From positions 1 through 59,328 of the forward strand of contig JAFQMS010000015.1 in assembly GCA_017396145.1 (NCBI GenBank): a DNA stretch of 59,328 bases, in the 5' to 3' direction. Of this stretch, positions 51,001 to 59,328 are shown piece by piece. How positions within the stretch are numbered: position 1 is the stretch's first letter; the number at the start of each line of letters is the position of its first letter. This stretch comes from Lachnospiraceae bacterium (GTDB lineage Bacteria; Bacillota; Clostridia; Lachnospirales; Lachnospiraceae). The notes under the pieces were generated by a model, which did no database searches, had not been told where the DNA came from, and was given only the letters and a program-made list of their open reading frames with translations. The position numbers and the translations under genes are program-made.

Positions 51001-53055
51001 CTAGTATATGTCATGTCTTTTTTTTAGAATAAAAGTCACTGACAAGGTGATTGATGACAATATCGTTATAATTAGAAATGTATTAATACTAGAATGGTCT
51101 CCAGTATCTACGATGGTGTCATCTTCTGGTTCTCCGCTGTTAGGGTCGTTGCCGTCAGGGTTGTTGCCATCAGGGTCGTTACCATCAGGGTCGTTACCAT
51201 CAGGGTCGTTGCCGTCAGGGATATCGTCGCTAGGGTCGTTGCCGTCAGGGTTGTTACCATCAGGGTCGTTGCCATCAGGGTCGTTACCATCAGGGTCGTT
51301 GCCATCAGGGTTGTTGCCATCAGGGTCGTTGCCATCAGGGTCGTTGCCATCAGGAGTGTTGCCATCAGGATTGTTGTCATCAGGGTTATTGCCATCAGGG
51401 TTGTTACCATCAGGGTTATCGTCGTCATCCGCTAATTTTGCATTTGTTGCGGTTATTTCATGACCTTGTGTATCGGAGATTGCCACAGTGAATGAGTCAG
51501 CGGAATAATCTACACTATTAATATCATATGATGCAGCAGCTTCAGTTTCGATAAATCTGTATGTACCTGTTTCAAGGTTTTCAAATGTAACCCTTCCGTT
51601 AGAATCAGTTACCCTTATCGCATCTCCGGAAGTTGGGGTATAATCAGTCCAATTACTATTTGTTAATACCTGAAGTTTAAAGGAAGCACCAGATATGACT
51701 TCTCCTGTGTCTGCATCCTTCTTAATAAGAACTGCTGTTTTAGGAGTGATTCCTTGGATTCCGGCATTAACATTTTCCACCTCCAAGTAATCGCTGGCAT
51801 TTGTATCGACACTGTCAGATTCTAATGTTGCACTATTAGTGTATGAATCTTTTGCAAATGCACCAGATGAACTGTTACTTTTTGATTTGATATATACTTG
51901 TACGGCGTATACAGGATAAGAGCTTGTATTAGTATCATAATATATATCTACAAGTGCATCTAATTCATCTTCGGAAAAATTATTGTAATTAGTTGTAAGC
52001 AAGGTTCTAAATGCTGCTTTATCATTGGCCATGTGTAGTGAGCCTGGAAGATTGCCAAGATTTGCAATAAGTGTCTTATTATTTAGCGATACACCATAAG
52101 TTTTTGCATGGGTATTGATATACTCCTCCCATTCAGTTGTAGATGAAAACTCAGATTCATCCTTTCTTGTCATCTGGCTAGTTAAATCAAGTTTAAAAGC
52201 TGACTGACTTGACAATGAATATTCATCTTTTGGATGATTAATTGGAGTAAGAAATAAAACATTATTAACAATTAAATCGTCTGGTAGGTCGTCTCTTACA
52301 ATTACATTATTTAGGGGGCTTGGAGTAATGTTGTTGGCAACTTTTACAGCGTTATCAAAGTTGACATAAAGGCTCCAACCTAAATAATCATCACCTTGAT
52401 AGTGAGTGCCTAATTTACTAAGAGTTCCACCGTTCCATGTAGGAGAACCTGTTCCAGCAAATGGAAAGCCTGTACTTGGTGGGTTCATAGAAACGTCTAT
52501 ATCTTCTCCACCTAATGTAATGGTAGTAGTACCTTGGTTAGAACTGTAAAATGTTCCTGTGGCTTCAAAATAACCTGAGACTTGTGTGAAAAATGTGCAG
52601 TCATCCGAGAAACGGCAATATATTTTGTTATTTTCTATCTTCCAGTAACCAATAGTTTTCTCACCTGTTCCATTATCGTATTTTAATGGGCTTTCACCAA
52701 TTGAATTAGAAAAAGAAAAATAACTGTTGCTGATATCTAACCAGAAATAATCTCCCGGTTCTACATGATTGTCATATTTGTTTGCTTCAATTTCCCAATT
52801 TATTTCTACAGTATAATGCTGGTTGTTATATAAGGGATTTACCCCTAAGTTGTTATTAACACAAACAATATCACTGTCGGTATGAACAATATTAACAGAG
52901 ATATTGGATAGAGAATCACTTATGTCTTGATTAGGAATGCCGTCCTTAGCATTAACTTTGGGCATTTGGATAAAACCAGCAAATAAAAAGGTTATAACAA
53001 AAACAATGCACATAAATGAAGCTATTATTCTTGAAATAAAAAGCCTGCTATTCAT
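51001..53055 (-). CDS. cell-surface adhesin-like protein with Asp/Asn-Pro repeats
   Basis: 684 residues. Signal peptide (IIASFMCIVFVITFLFAGFIQ...VNA). An Ig-like adhesin domain of the SdrG/Cna type fills residues about 40-420. A SpaA-type prealbumin-like domain follows (about 440-540, AVLIKKDADTGEVISGASFKL ... LETGTYRFIETEA), whose Lys and Glu suggest an internal isopeptide bond. Then about 20 pentapeptide repeats (DGNDP, DGNNP), and a C-terminal anchor: IVDTGDHSSI, a hydrophobic helix and KKRHD. The anchor lacks the usual Pro of LPxTG (IVDTG). SD AAAGGAGG upstream. Probably binds a host or neighbour ligand. Confidence 0.85.
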   Translation of the reverse strand: MNSRLFISRIIASFMCIVFVITFLFAGFIQMPKVNAKDGIPNQDISDSLSNISVNIVHTDSDIVCVNNNLGVNPLYNNQHYTVEINWEIEANKYDNHVEPGDYFWLDISNSYFSFSNSIGESPLKYDNGTGEKTIGYWKIENNKIYCRFSDDCTFFTQVSGYFEATGTFYSSNQGTTTITLGGEDIDVSMNPPSTGFPFAGTGSPTWNGGTLSKLGTHYQGDDYLGWSLYVNFDNAVKVANNITPSPLNNVIVRDDLPDDLIVNNVLFLTPINHPKDEYSLSSQSAFKLDLTSQMTRKDESEFSSTTEWEEYINTHAKTYGVSLNNKTLIANLGNLPGSLHMANDKAAFRTLLTTNYNNFSEDELDALVDIYYDTNTSSYPVYAVQVYIKSKSNSSSGAFAKDSYTNSATLESDSVDTNASDYLEVENVNAGIQGITPKTAVLIKKDADTGEVISGASFKLQVLTNSNWTDYTPTSGDAIRVTDSNGRVTFENLETGTYRFIETEAAASYDINSVDYSADSFTVAISDTQGHEITATNAKLADDDDNPDGNNPDGNNPDDNNPDGNTPDGNDPDGNDPDGNNPDGNDPDGNDPDGNDPDGNNPDGNDPSDDIPDGNDPDGNDPDGNDPDGNNPDGNDPNSGEPEDDTIVDTGDHSSINTFLIITILSSITLSVTFILKKRHDIY
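51141..51423 (-). repeat. 15-bp tandem repeat encoding (D/N)PDGN
   Basis: About 20 imperfect units of a 15-bp sequence. Some units carry deviations (SDDIP, GNTP). The opposite strand is open in two frames, giving false ORFs. Confidence 0.85.
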
Positions 53056-53453
53056 AAAATATTATGCCTCCTTTTAATTAATTGATAAGTAATCTTTTGT
53101 TTTTTATATTATACCATTTTGTACGAAAAATCCATACTTGATTTGAGTGTTCTTTTATTGTACTATAAAGAAAAAGTATTAAAGGAGATATTTGTTTGTT
53201 AATTGTAATTGTAAAGGATAAGATAACAGAATAAATGTTGTGGTAGAGTCTTTTAGTTCACGCTAGAAGTCTGCCCATTTGCCTTACAATTGCTTAGAAT
53301 ATGATGATTATAGATTTATATAAATATGGCATAACCATAGTATCTTAATGCATTTTAAGGTTACTATGGTTTTATTTATATAATAATTGTGAGAGTGCGA
53401 CGCACGAAGTCAACATTAAATGCGAATTAAGAAAGACGAGGAATAATTTAGAG
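53056..53453. other. long intergenic leader before mutS2-like gene, with promoter and hairpin
   Basis: TTGATT (53137-53142), 17-bp spacer, TACTAT (53160-53165) forms a plausible promoter. About 165 nt downstream AACCATAGTA (53333-53342) pairs with TACTATGGTT (53362-53371), with inner CTTAA/TTAAG pairing and TTTTATTT after it, so the promoter RNA would be about 205 nt if terminated there. Only a 12-codon TTG frame (MLIVIVKDKITE) follows AAAGGAG at about 53180. This may be an sRNA or an attenuator ahead of the mutS2-like gene. The rest appears empty. Confidence 0.45.
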
Positions 53454-55385
53454 ATGAATATAGACAAACAAATTGAATTTGATAAGATTAAAAATATTTG
53501 GGCTGATTTAGCCATTACAGATTATGCAAAGGAACTGATACAAGAGAGCAAATTGTATTTTTCTGAAAGCGAATTAAAGAAGCAATTAAGAGACACCACA
53601 GATGCAAGAAATATGCTTGAAAAGGTTGGAACACCACCACTTCAAAATGTATCTGAGATAAAGGATGTTTTAACAGTCGTAGAAAAAGGAGACTGCCTTA
53701 CGCCCTATCAGTTAGAGCGTGTGGAAAAGGTTTTGGTGGCGATAAGAAGGTTGAAGGATTATCTCACAAGGGGAAGAGCCTATGATAACTCTTTGGCTTT
53801 TTACGATGAAAATCTAAATGAAATACAAGAACTTGCAGAAGAAATAAGTGAAAAAATCCGTGGTGGGATAGTTGATGACTATGCTACTAAGGAGTTAGAG
53901 CAAATAAGAAAGCAAATGACAAAATGCGAAGAGCAGATGAAAAAAAAGGCTGACCTAGTGCTTCATTCCGGCAAAAACTATATGACTGATAACTATGCCA
54001 CATTTAGAAATGGAAGGATATGTGTTCCTGTAAAAAAAGAGTATAAACTGAAGGTACCGGGAACGGTAATAGATAAATCTACCACAGGAAATACATTATT
54101 TATTGAACCTTCGGGGGTGGCGAAGTATTATGAGAAACTGCAACTTTTAAAAATAGATGAGGAAAACGAGGTATACAGAATTCTTTACACATTGTCAACG
54201 CTTGTTTTGGCTAATGCATCTGCAATATATGAAGATTTGGAAATGATAGAAAAACTGGATTTTATATTTTCCAAAGGAAAACTTAGTATAGATATGGATG
54301 GAGTGGAGCCTTCAATTAATACCGAGAGAATAATTCATATGGTTGATGCAAGACATCCATTAATGGATAAAAACATAGCAGTACCACTTCAGTTTGATAT
54401 TGGTGAAAATGCCCGAGGAATTGTAATAACAGGTCCAAATACAGGAGGAAAAACAGTAGTAATTAAAACAGTAATGCTCAACTCCATTATGGCCCAAAGC
54501 GGATTGCATGTGACTTGTAAGCAGGCGGATATCTGTATGAATAGTTCCTATCTATGCGACATTGGAGATGGCCAAAATCTGTCGGAAAATCTATCTACAT
54601 TTTCCGCCCACATTGTGAATGTCTTAAATGTTCTTAGGGAAGTTGACGAGAACAGTTTTATCATTATGGACGAGTTGGGCTCAGGAACTGATCCGACAGA
54701 AGGAATGGGAATAGCCATTGCTATTTTGGAAGAACTTAAAAAGAGTAGGGCTAATTTCCTTGTTACCACGCATTATCCTGAGGTAAAGGAATACGCGGCT
54801 AAGACAGAAGGGATTCTTAATGCAAGAATGGAATTTGACAAGGAAACACTTAGACCAACTTATCAGATGATAACAGGACAGGCAGGGGAAAGCTGCGCAT
54901 TCTATATCGCAGACAGATTGGGAATGCCACAAAGTATGCTAAAAGTTGCAATTGGTGCGGCATATGGCGAAGAAGCAGTGAAAACTTATGTATTTTGGGA
55001 GTATGAAGATGGTGAAATTCGGTCAAATGATGATAATCAAAAGGGTAATATTAAACCGGCTAACAAGATTAAGAAAGCCAAGACTGGTAAAAAGACCACA
55101 GACCTTAGTACAAAGTATAGGATTGGTGACAGTGTAATGGTATATCCTGATAAAAAGATTGGTATTGTATGTATGCCTGTCAATGAAAAGGGTGTACTTA
55201 GGGTGCAACTTTCTGATAAAAAGATATGGATTAACCATAAACGAGTAAAACTACATGTGGCTGCGACTGAATTATATCCGGAGGATTATGATTTTTCCAT
55301 TGTATTTGACAGTGTGGAAAACAGGAAGAAACGTCACGATATGGGAAGAAAATACACAGATGAGATTATTGAGGTAGATGAGTAA
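53454..55385 (+). CDS. MutS2-like DNA-binding ATPase without Smr domain
   Basis: 643 residues. MutS core/lever and clamp regions (1-310, MIEKLDFIFSKGKLSI near the ATPase), ABC-type ATPase with Walker A ITGPNTGGKTVVIKT, signature-type NLSTFSAHI, Walker B SFIIMDELGSGTDPTEG, His VTTHYPEV. The end has a KOW-like barrel (YRIGDSVMVYPDKKIGIVCMPVN). MutS2 is normally about 780 residues with a C-terminal Smr nuclease; here Smr is absent, so it would bind and unwind branched DNA or rescue collided ribosomes without cleaving. I call it a short MutS2 paralogue and assume the full-length one is elsewhere in the genome. Confidence 0.85.
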   Translation: MNIDKQIEFDKIKNIWADLAITDYAKELIQESKLYFSESELKKQLRDTTDARNMLEKVGTPPLQNVSEIKDVLTVVEKGDCLTPYQLERVEKVLVAIRRLKDYLTRGRAYDNSLAFYDENLNEIQELAEEISEKIRGGIVDDYATKELEQIRKQMTKCEEQMKKKADLVLHSGKNYMTDNYATFRNGRICVPVKKEYKLKVPGTVIDKSTTGNTLFIEPSGVAKYYEKLQLLKIDEENEVYRILYTLSTLVLANASAIYEDLEMIEKLDFIFSKGKLSIDMDGVEPSINTERIIHMVDARHPLMDKNIAVPLQFDIGENARGIVITGPNTGGKTVVIKTVMLNSIMAQSGLHVTCKQADICMNSSYLCDIGDGQNLSENLSTFSAHIVNVLNVLREVDENSFIIMDELGSGTDPTEGMGIAIAILEELKKSRANFLVTTHYPEVKEYAAKTEGILNARMEFDKETLRPTYQMITGQAGESCAFYIADRLGMPQSMLKVAIGAAYGEEAVKTYVFWEYEDGEIRSNDDNQKGNIKPANKIKKAKTGKKTTDLSTKYRIGDSVMVYPDKKIGIVCMPVNEKGVLRVQLSDKKIWINHKRVKLHVAATELYPEDYDFSIVFDSVENRKKRHDMGRKYTDEIIEVDE

Positions 55386-55504
55386 AGTAAGAATAAAAAA
55401 TGCGTATTCTAGACATTTTTTGTTTTTATATTACTTAATGTATGATATAATTTAAGGTATATTTGATACACGAAATAATTTGCAAAGTAGTGGAGGAACA
55501 TTTA

Positions 55505-58500
55505 ATGAAAAATAAAAAAACATTAAAGAGAGGAATTGCGTTAAGCCTTGCTGCTACCTTAGTTATAGGATTCATTCCCATGGTGCCAAAGAGCATAACT
55601 AAGGTACAGGCGGCTGACAGTAATAATACTACCAAACTCATAGCAGGCTTAGGAACTGATATTATAGCAGACCCAGTAGTACCTGCAAATGCAAGTGATG
55701 CGTGGATGGGAAGTTATGTGTATTTTGGAACATATGATACAGATGGTGATAGCACAGCAGAGCCTATAAAGTACAGAGTACTTGACAGTAATACAACAGT
55801 ATTTAGTGGTGACGCTGATTATGAGACTATGCTTCTTGACTGCGACAGTGTACTGTGGACAGGAGATAATCCAAGCAGTGCATTTGATGCAGATAATAAT
55901 AAATGGGCAGAAAGTGATATAAAAGCATATCTTAATGGAACATTTATGACAAATAGTTTTTCTGTGGCAGAACAAAATGTCATAGCAGAAAGTACAGTAG
56001 CAAGTCATGTATTAACCACAGATAGTGCAGATGGAGTAAGTGTAGCAGAATGGACAAATAATACATTTGTTAATTATGTGGCATTGGACACTGATAAAGT
56101 GTTTCTACTTGATGTAGAGGATGTCAGCAATGGAGCATATGGATATAGTTGGACAGATAATGGTGCATCAAACAGGATAAAGAAAGATGCAGATGGCGAC
56201 GCCTACAATTGGTGGTTGCGCTCGGCTAATGAAACTAATAGTTACCTTGCTGGGAGCATTAGTTCGGAAGGGGTCATCTTCATCAGCGCTGTCAGCAACG
56301 ATGGGTTTTGGGTGAGTCCAGCTTTAAATATAAATCTGTCATCTGTACTCTTCACATCTGTCATCTCAGGTACTGCGGGAGAGATAGGAGCAGAATATAA
56401 ACTGACAATTCAAGACGATAATATAGACATAGCATGCAATGGGACGGTTACAAGGACTGGAGATACAGTAACTATTCCACATACTATAACAGGAAATAAT
56501 AATGGAAATGTTACGCAGACCTCAGTACTTATATTAGACAAAGCATATACAGCCGGAAATACTAATAATGCAAGGGTGCTCTTTTATGATGCATTGGATG
56601 ACAATGACTCATTTACACTTCCTACAAGTATTTCAGATAAGATGTGTGGAAAAGATTATTATGTGTATATAATAGCAGAGGATGAGAATGGTGCATACGA
56701 AACTGATTATGCAAGCGCACCGGTTAAGATAAATGTACCTTGGTTTTCTAAAGCAATAAATCTTGGTACAGATGGTATTACGGACCCTATTGTGCCAACA
56801 AGTACAAGTGATGCATGGAAGGGAAGTTATGTGTACTTTGGAAAATACAATGGATATGTTGTTAAATACAGAGTGCTTGACAGTAATACAACAGTGTTTA
56901 GTGGGAATAGCAACGATGCGACTATGCTTCTTGACTGTAACATCTTATTTGAATTATCTGATTTAGATATTGCATATGATGAAGATAATAATGTATGGGC
57001 AGATAGTGATATAAGAGCGTATTTGAATGGAACATTCTTGACAAGCAATTTTAATAAGGCAGAACAAGATGCCATAGCACCAAGTGTTAAGAATAATGTA
57101 GTAAGTACAGATGGTGAGGGATGGGAGAAGTTATCATACGTTGCCCTTAACGGGGACAAAATCTTTTTCCTTGACGCAAAGGAAGCAACGAATGAAAGTT
57201 ATGGATACAGTGATACAGATATGAGTGCGGTAAACAGAGTGAAAATAGTAAGAACAGGTGCCGATGGCGCTTGGTGGCTAAGGTCGACTTACTTGTATTC
57301 TGATTATGGAGTAGGTTGTGTTGATATGAATGGTGATGTTGGCAATACTGGTATTGCAAATAATAGTGTTGGAGTGAGTCCTTCTTTAAATGTGAACCTG
57401 TCATCCATTCTCTTGTCATCTGCCTGTGGAACTAGCAAATCTATGGCGCTTACATCAGGTAGCGATGCTATAGGAAAAACCACAGGAACAGATTGGAAAC
57501 TAACACTATTAGATGCAGGAAAGACGGTACAGATAACCGAAAATGAAAAAGTTACTAAGGCTACAGACGGTACAATAACAGTTCCATACACATATACAGA
57601 TAATGCAGTAGTAAATGCAGAAAAAGTTAATCAGATTTCGGTAATGATTACAGACAAGGTATATACAGAAAGTGACGCACAGATTATGTATTACGGTGCA
57701 TTACAGGGGACAGATTTTGCTGCTGCAAGTGGTACAGGTACTTTCTCACTACCAAGTGGCTTGGATGGAAAAGAGATAGGTACGGATTATCATGTATATA
57801 TCCTTGCAGAGCATGCGGACCAACATTATTTCACAGATTACGCAAGTGAACCTGTAGAAATAGAAGTTTATAATGAAACATTAGGTGTTACGGTTGCAGA
57901 TATTGAGGAACCTATAGGTGGATGTGCACTTGATATGTCAGCCGAAGTATCTTCTGAAGCTAAAACAGCACATGTTACATGGATGGATGGCGAAAACGAA
58001 GTAACCGGTAATGCAAAATACAATACAGCACATACTGTGAAGGTGACATTATCAGCCATAGATGGATATGCATTTACCAATAATACTGAAGTAACCTTAA
58101 ATGGGAATATAGTGACTACTCATAGAAATAATGATGGAACATTAACTGCAAGTTACACTTTCCCTGTTACAGAAATGGGTACTATAGCGCATACATCTAC
58201 AGGCTATGAAGGTACTTATGATGGCAATGCCCATTTGATAACAGTAGTGGTAACAGAGCCTGAAAGCACAACAGTTACATATAGTACAGATGAAGGAAAT
58301 AACAAGACATATAGTGAGACTAATCCTGTATTTACAGACGCAGGAACATATACTGTCTACTACAAGATTGAGAATAGTGATTACATTACAGCTACAGGAA
58401 GCCAGACAGTTAAGATTAACAAGAAAGCAGTTACTGTAACAGCGAAAGACCAGACTGTCACAGAGGGGGATGGTATTGATTCTTCAAAATACACTGTATC

Positions 58501-59185
58501 TGGTCTTTTAGAAGACCATAGCATTAATAAAGTAACTCTTATACCAAGCACCAATGTTGCTACAGAGGATGGAAGTATAGAAGTACACCTTGATAAAATA
58601 GTAGATTTAGCAGGTGAAGACGTAACAGCTAATTATGAGATTACATTGACAGAGGGCAAGTTGGTAGTGGTTGAAGAGGAAGAAACCCCTGATAACTCAG
58701 AAGAGGAAGAAATTCCTGATGGTCCAGAAGATGAAGAAGACATCGATGACTCAGAGGATGAAGAAGACACTGATGACTCAGAGGATGAGGAAGGCGCTGA
58801 TGACTCAGAGGATGAGGAAGGCACTGCACCAGATAAGGAAGATGAAAATACAACAGACAATAATGGGGATGGCGCTTCATCAGGTGATAACAGTGAAGAT
58901 GAGGATGTTATGGATGAAGATACATCATCTGGGGCAAATGGAACAGATAATGACAAAGAAGATTCATCATCTGACGAAGGTGCGTCTTCGGGAAATAACG
59001 GAAGCGGTGATGACAAAGAAGATGCATCATCTAAAGAAGATACATCATCTAAAGAAGATGTGTCCGATGACTTAGATGAGGTTCCAAGTACCGGAGATAA
59101 CAGTAATGCTATGATTTGTGTAGTTTTATTAGCAGGAAGTATCTTAAGTATGGTTTGCTTTTCTAGAAAGAGAAGACATATCTAA
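55505..59185 (+). CDS. large cell-wall-anchored surface protein
   Basis: 1226 residues from ATG55505 (GGAGG 7-8 nt upstream). Signal peptide (LKRGIALSLAATLVIGFIPMV...VQA). Two copies of a DUF6273-like domain, about 55-290 and 415-640, each with WxGSYVYFGxY, DSNTTVFSG, LLDC, WWLRS and GVSPxLNxNLSS; each is followed by an Ig-like segment. Then bacterial Ig/MBG-type repeats (about 800-1060: YEGTYDGNAHLITV, KAVTVTAKDQTVTEGD). A long acidic Asp/Glu/Ser repeat region follows, and the sorting signal VPSTGD, a hydrophobic helix and RKRRH. Sortase substrate by inference. The two DUF6273 copies are diverged by roughly a third, an old duplication. Confidence 0.88.
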   Translation: MKNKKTLKRGIALSLAATLVIGFIPMVPKSITKVQAADSNNTTKLIAGLGTDIIADPVVPANASDAWMGSYVYFGTYDTDGDSTAEPIKYRVLDSNTTVFSGDADYETMLLDCDSVLWTGDNPSSAFDADNNKWAESDIKAYLNGTFMTNSFSVAEQNVIAESTVASHVLTTDSADGVSVAEWTNNTFVNYVALDTDKVFLLDVEDVSNGAYGYSWTDNGASNRIKKDADGDAYNWWLRSANETNSYLAGSISSEGVIFISAVSNDGFWVSPALNINLSSVLFTSVISGTAGEIGAEYKLTIQDDNIDIACNGTVTRTGDTVTIPHTITGNNNGNVTQTSVLILDKAYTAGNTNNARVLFYDALDDNDSFTLPTSISDKMCGKDYYVYIIAEDENGAYETDYASAPVKINVPWFSKAINLGTDGITDPIVPTSTSDAWKGSYVYFGKYNGYVVKYRVLDSNTTVFSGNSNDATMLLDCNILFELSDLDIAYDEDNNVWADSDIRAYLNGTFLTSNFNKAEQDAIAPSVKNNVVSTDGEGWEKLSYVALNGDKIFFLDAKEATNESYGYSDTDMSAVNRVKIVRTGADGAWWLRSTYLYSDYGVGCVDMNGDVGNTGIANNSVGVSPSLNVNLSSILLSSACGTSKSMALTSGSDAIGKTTGTDWKLTLLDAGKTVQITENEKVTKATDGTITVPYTYTDNAVVNAEKVNQISVMITDKVYTESDAQIMYYGALQGTDFAAASGTGTFSLPSGLDGKEIGTDYHVYILAEHADQHYFTDYASEPVEIEVYNETLGVTVADIEEPIGGCALDMSAEVSSEAKTAHVTWMDGENEVTGNAKYNTAHTVKVTLSAIDGYAFTNNTEVTLNGNIVTTHRNNDGTLTASYTFPVTEMGTIAHTSTGYEGTYDGNAHLITVVVTEPESTTVTYSTDEGNNKTYSETNPVFTDAGTYTVYYKIENSDYITATGSQTVKINKKAVTVTAKDQTVTEGDGIDSSKYTVSGLLEDHSINKVTLIPSTNVATEDGSIEVHLDKIVDLAGEDVTANYEITLTEGKLVVVEEEETPDNSEEEEIPDGPEDEEDIDDSEDEEDTDDSEDEEGADDSEDEEGTAPDKEDENTTDNNGDGASSGDNSEDEDVMDEDTSSGANGTDNDKEDSSSDEGASSGNNGSGDDKEDASSKEDTSSKEDVSDDLDEVPSTGDNSNAMICVVLLAGSILSMVCFSRKRRHI

Positions 59186-59215
59186 AGTGATTAGAAGCGA
59201 ATAATGAGATATTTG

Positions 59216-59256
59216 AACCCTATGTACTTGCCAGATGGCGGGTGCATAGGGTTTTT
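59216..59256 (+). terminator. terminator of the large surface-protein gene
   Basis: AACCCTATG (59216-59224) pairs with CATAGGGTT (59245-59253), followed by more Ts. Confidence 0.78.
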
Positions 59257-59265
59257 GGTTATGTG

Positions 59266-59328
59266 GGTCGTGACCCTGTCGAGCTCGCGAAGCGTGCGAG
59301 ATATTAACCACCCGCTATGCGGGTGTGC
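59266..59328. repeat. GC-rich hairpin cluster at the window edge
   Basis: GGGTCGTGACCC (59266-59277), then CTCGC/GCGAG (about 59284-59300), then ACCCGC/GCGGGT (about 59309-59324). The composition and the operon-end position recall the cluster at 48763-48902. It may continue past the window. Confidence 0.5.

Noticed and set aside
51141..51423. Possible CRISPR array
   Set aside because: The repeat units are contiguous, have no spacers, and are in frame with a protein.
51008..51463. Three overlapping open frames in the 15-bp repeat region (both strands)
   Set aside because: A 15-bp repeat stays open in several frames. Only the minus-strand frame connects to a signal peptide, SpaA domain and sorting signal.

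Overview
The window comes from a low-GC, Gram-positive anaerobe of the Clostridia, most likely a Lachnospiraceae (Clostridium cluster XIVa) relative. The evidence is AT-rich intergenic DNA, strong AGGAGG ribosome sites, a spoIVB sporulation-protease remnant, a PyrK/PyrD type pyrimidine pathway, and surface proteins with a VPSTG-type sorting signal. No species can be named from sequence alone. A recurrent trap is that the Shine-Dalgarno GGAG often lies inside an in-frame ATG/TTG-GAG just upstream of the true start. I therefore moved many starts 4-18 codons downstream of the longest open frame.

Layout. 1-1.5 kb: the end of an unidentified upstream gene, an orphan 3' fragment of spoIVB and a family 2 glycosyltransferase. 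1.6-7.7 kb: a fused ABC ATPase/FtsX permease, a Sel1-repeat protein, an RNA methyltransferase and a DedA membrane protein. 7.8-8.3 kb: a type I toxin-antitoxin locus beside leuS. 8.3-18.3 kb: leuS, a PAP2 phosphatase, a secreted FN3/GH25 lysozyme, then rnr-smpB and a polytopic membrane protein. 18.3-20.2 kb: a second, inverted type I toxin-antitoxin locus, a small immunity-like ORF and a membrane-anchored RecB-like nuclease of unknown role. 20.2-24.2 kb: glyA that has lost its normal stop codon, then the tmRNA gene ssrA, whose 3' end carries a 2.2-kb integrated element (integrase, one unknown gene, structured non-coding DNA, duplicated attachment site). 24.3-26.1 kb: an XRE repressor divergent from a zinc-ribbon/PspC protein with a palindromic operator, and a lipoprotein.

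26.2-35.6 kb is the most distinctive block: a 1757-residue PAS/GGDEF/EAL cyclic-di-GMP protein whose gene overlaps a PilC/GspF gene, followed by four small single-pass proteins with poor or absent prepilin motifs and a PilT-type ATPase. It looks like a reduced type IV pilus or pseudopilus machine tied to c-di-GMP, with no extension ATPase, prepilin peptidase or canonical major pilin in the window.

35.5-43.5 kb: a transglutaminase-like lipoprotein, an unknown coiled-coil protein, a two-component system with a membrane-protein partner, a lipoprotein, a PH-domain protein, CheV, and a Lys/Ala-repeat protein. 43.6-48.7 kb: a polyprenyl-phosphate glycosyltransferase in one run with pyrC-pyrF-pyrK-pyrD. 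48.8-59.3 kb: a GC-rich hairpin cluster, a lipoprotein, sfsA, a hypothetical gene, a repeat-rich surface adhesin, a MutS2-like ATPase without Smr domain, and a large cell-wall protein. No rRNA, tRNA, CRISPR array or insertion sequence was seen.
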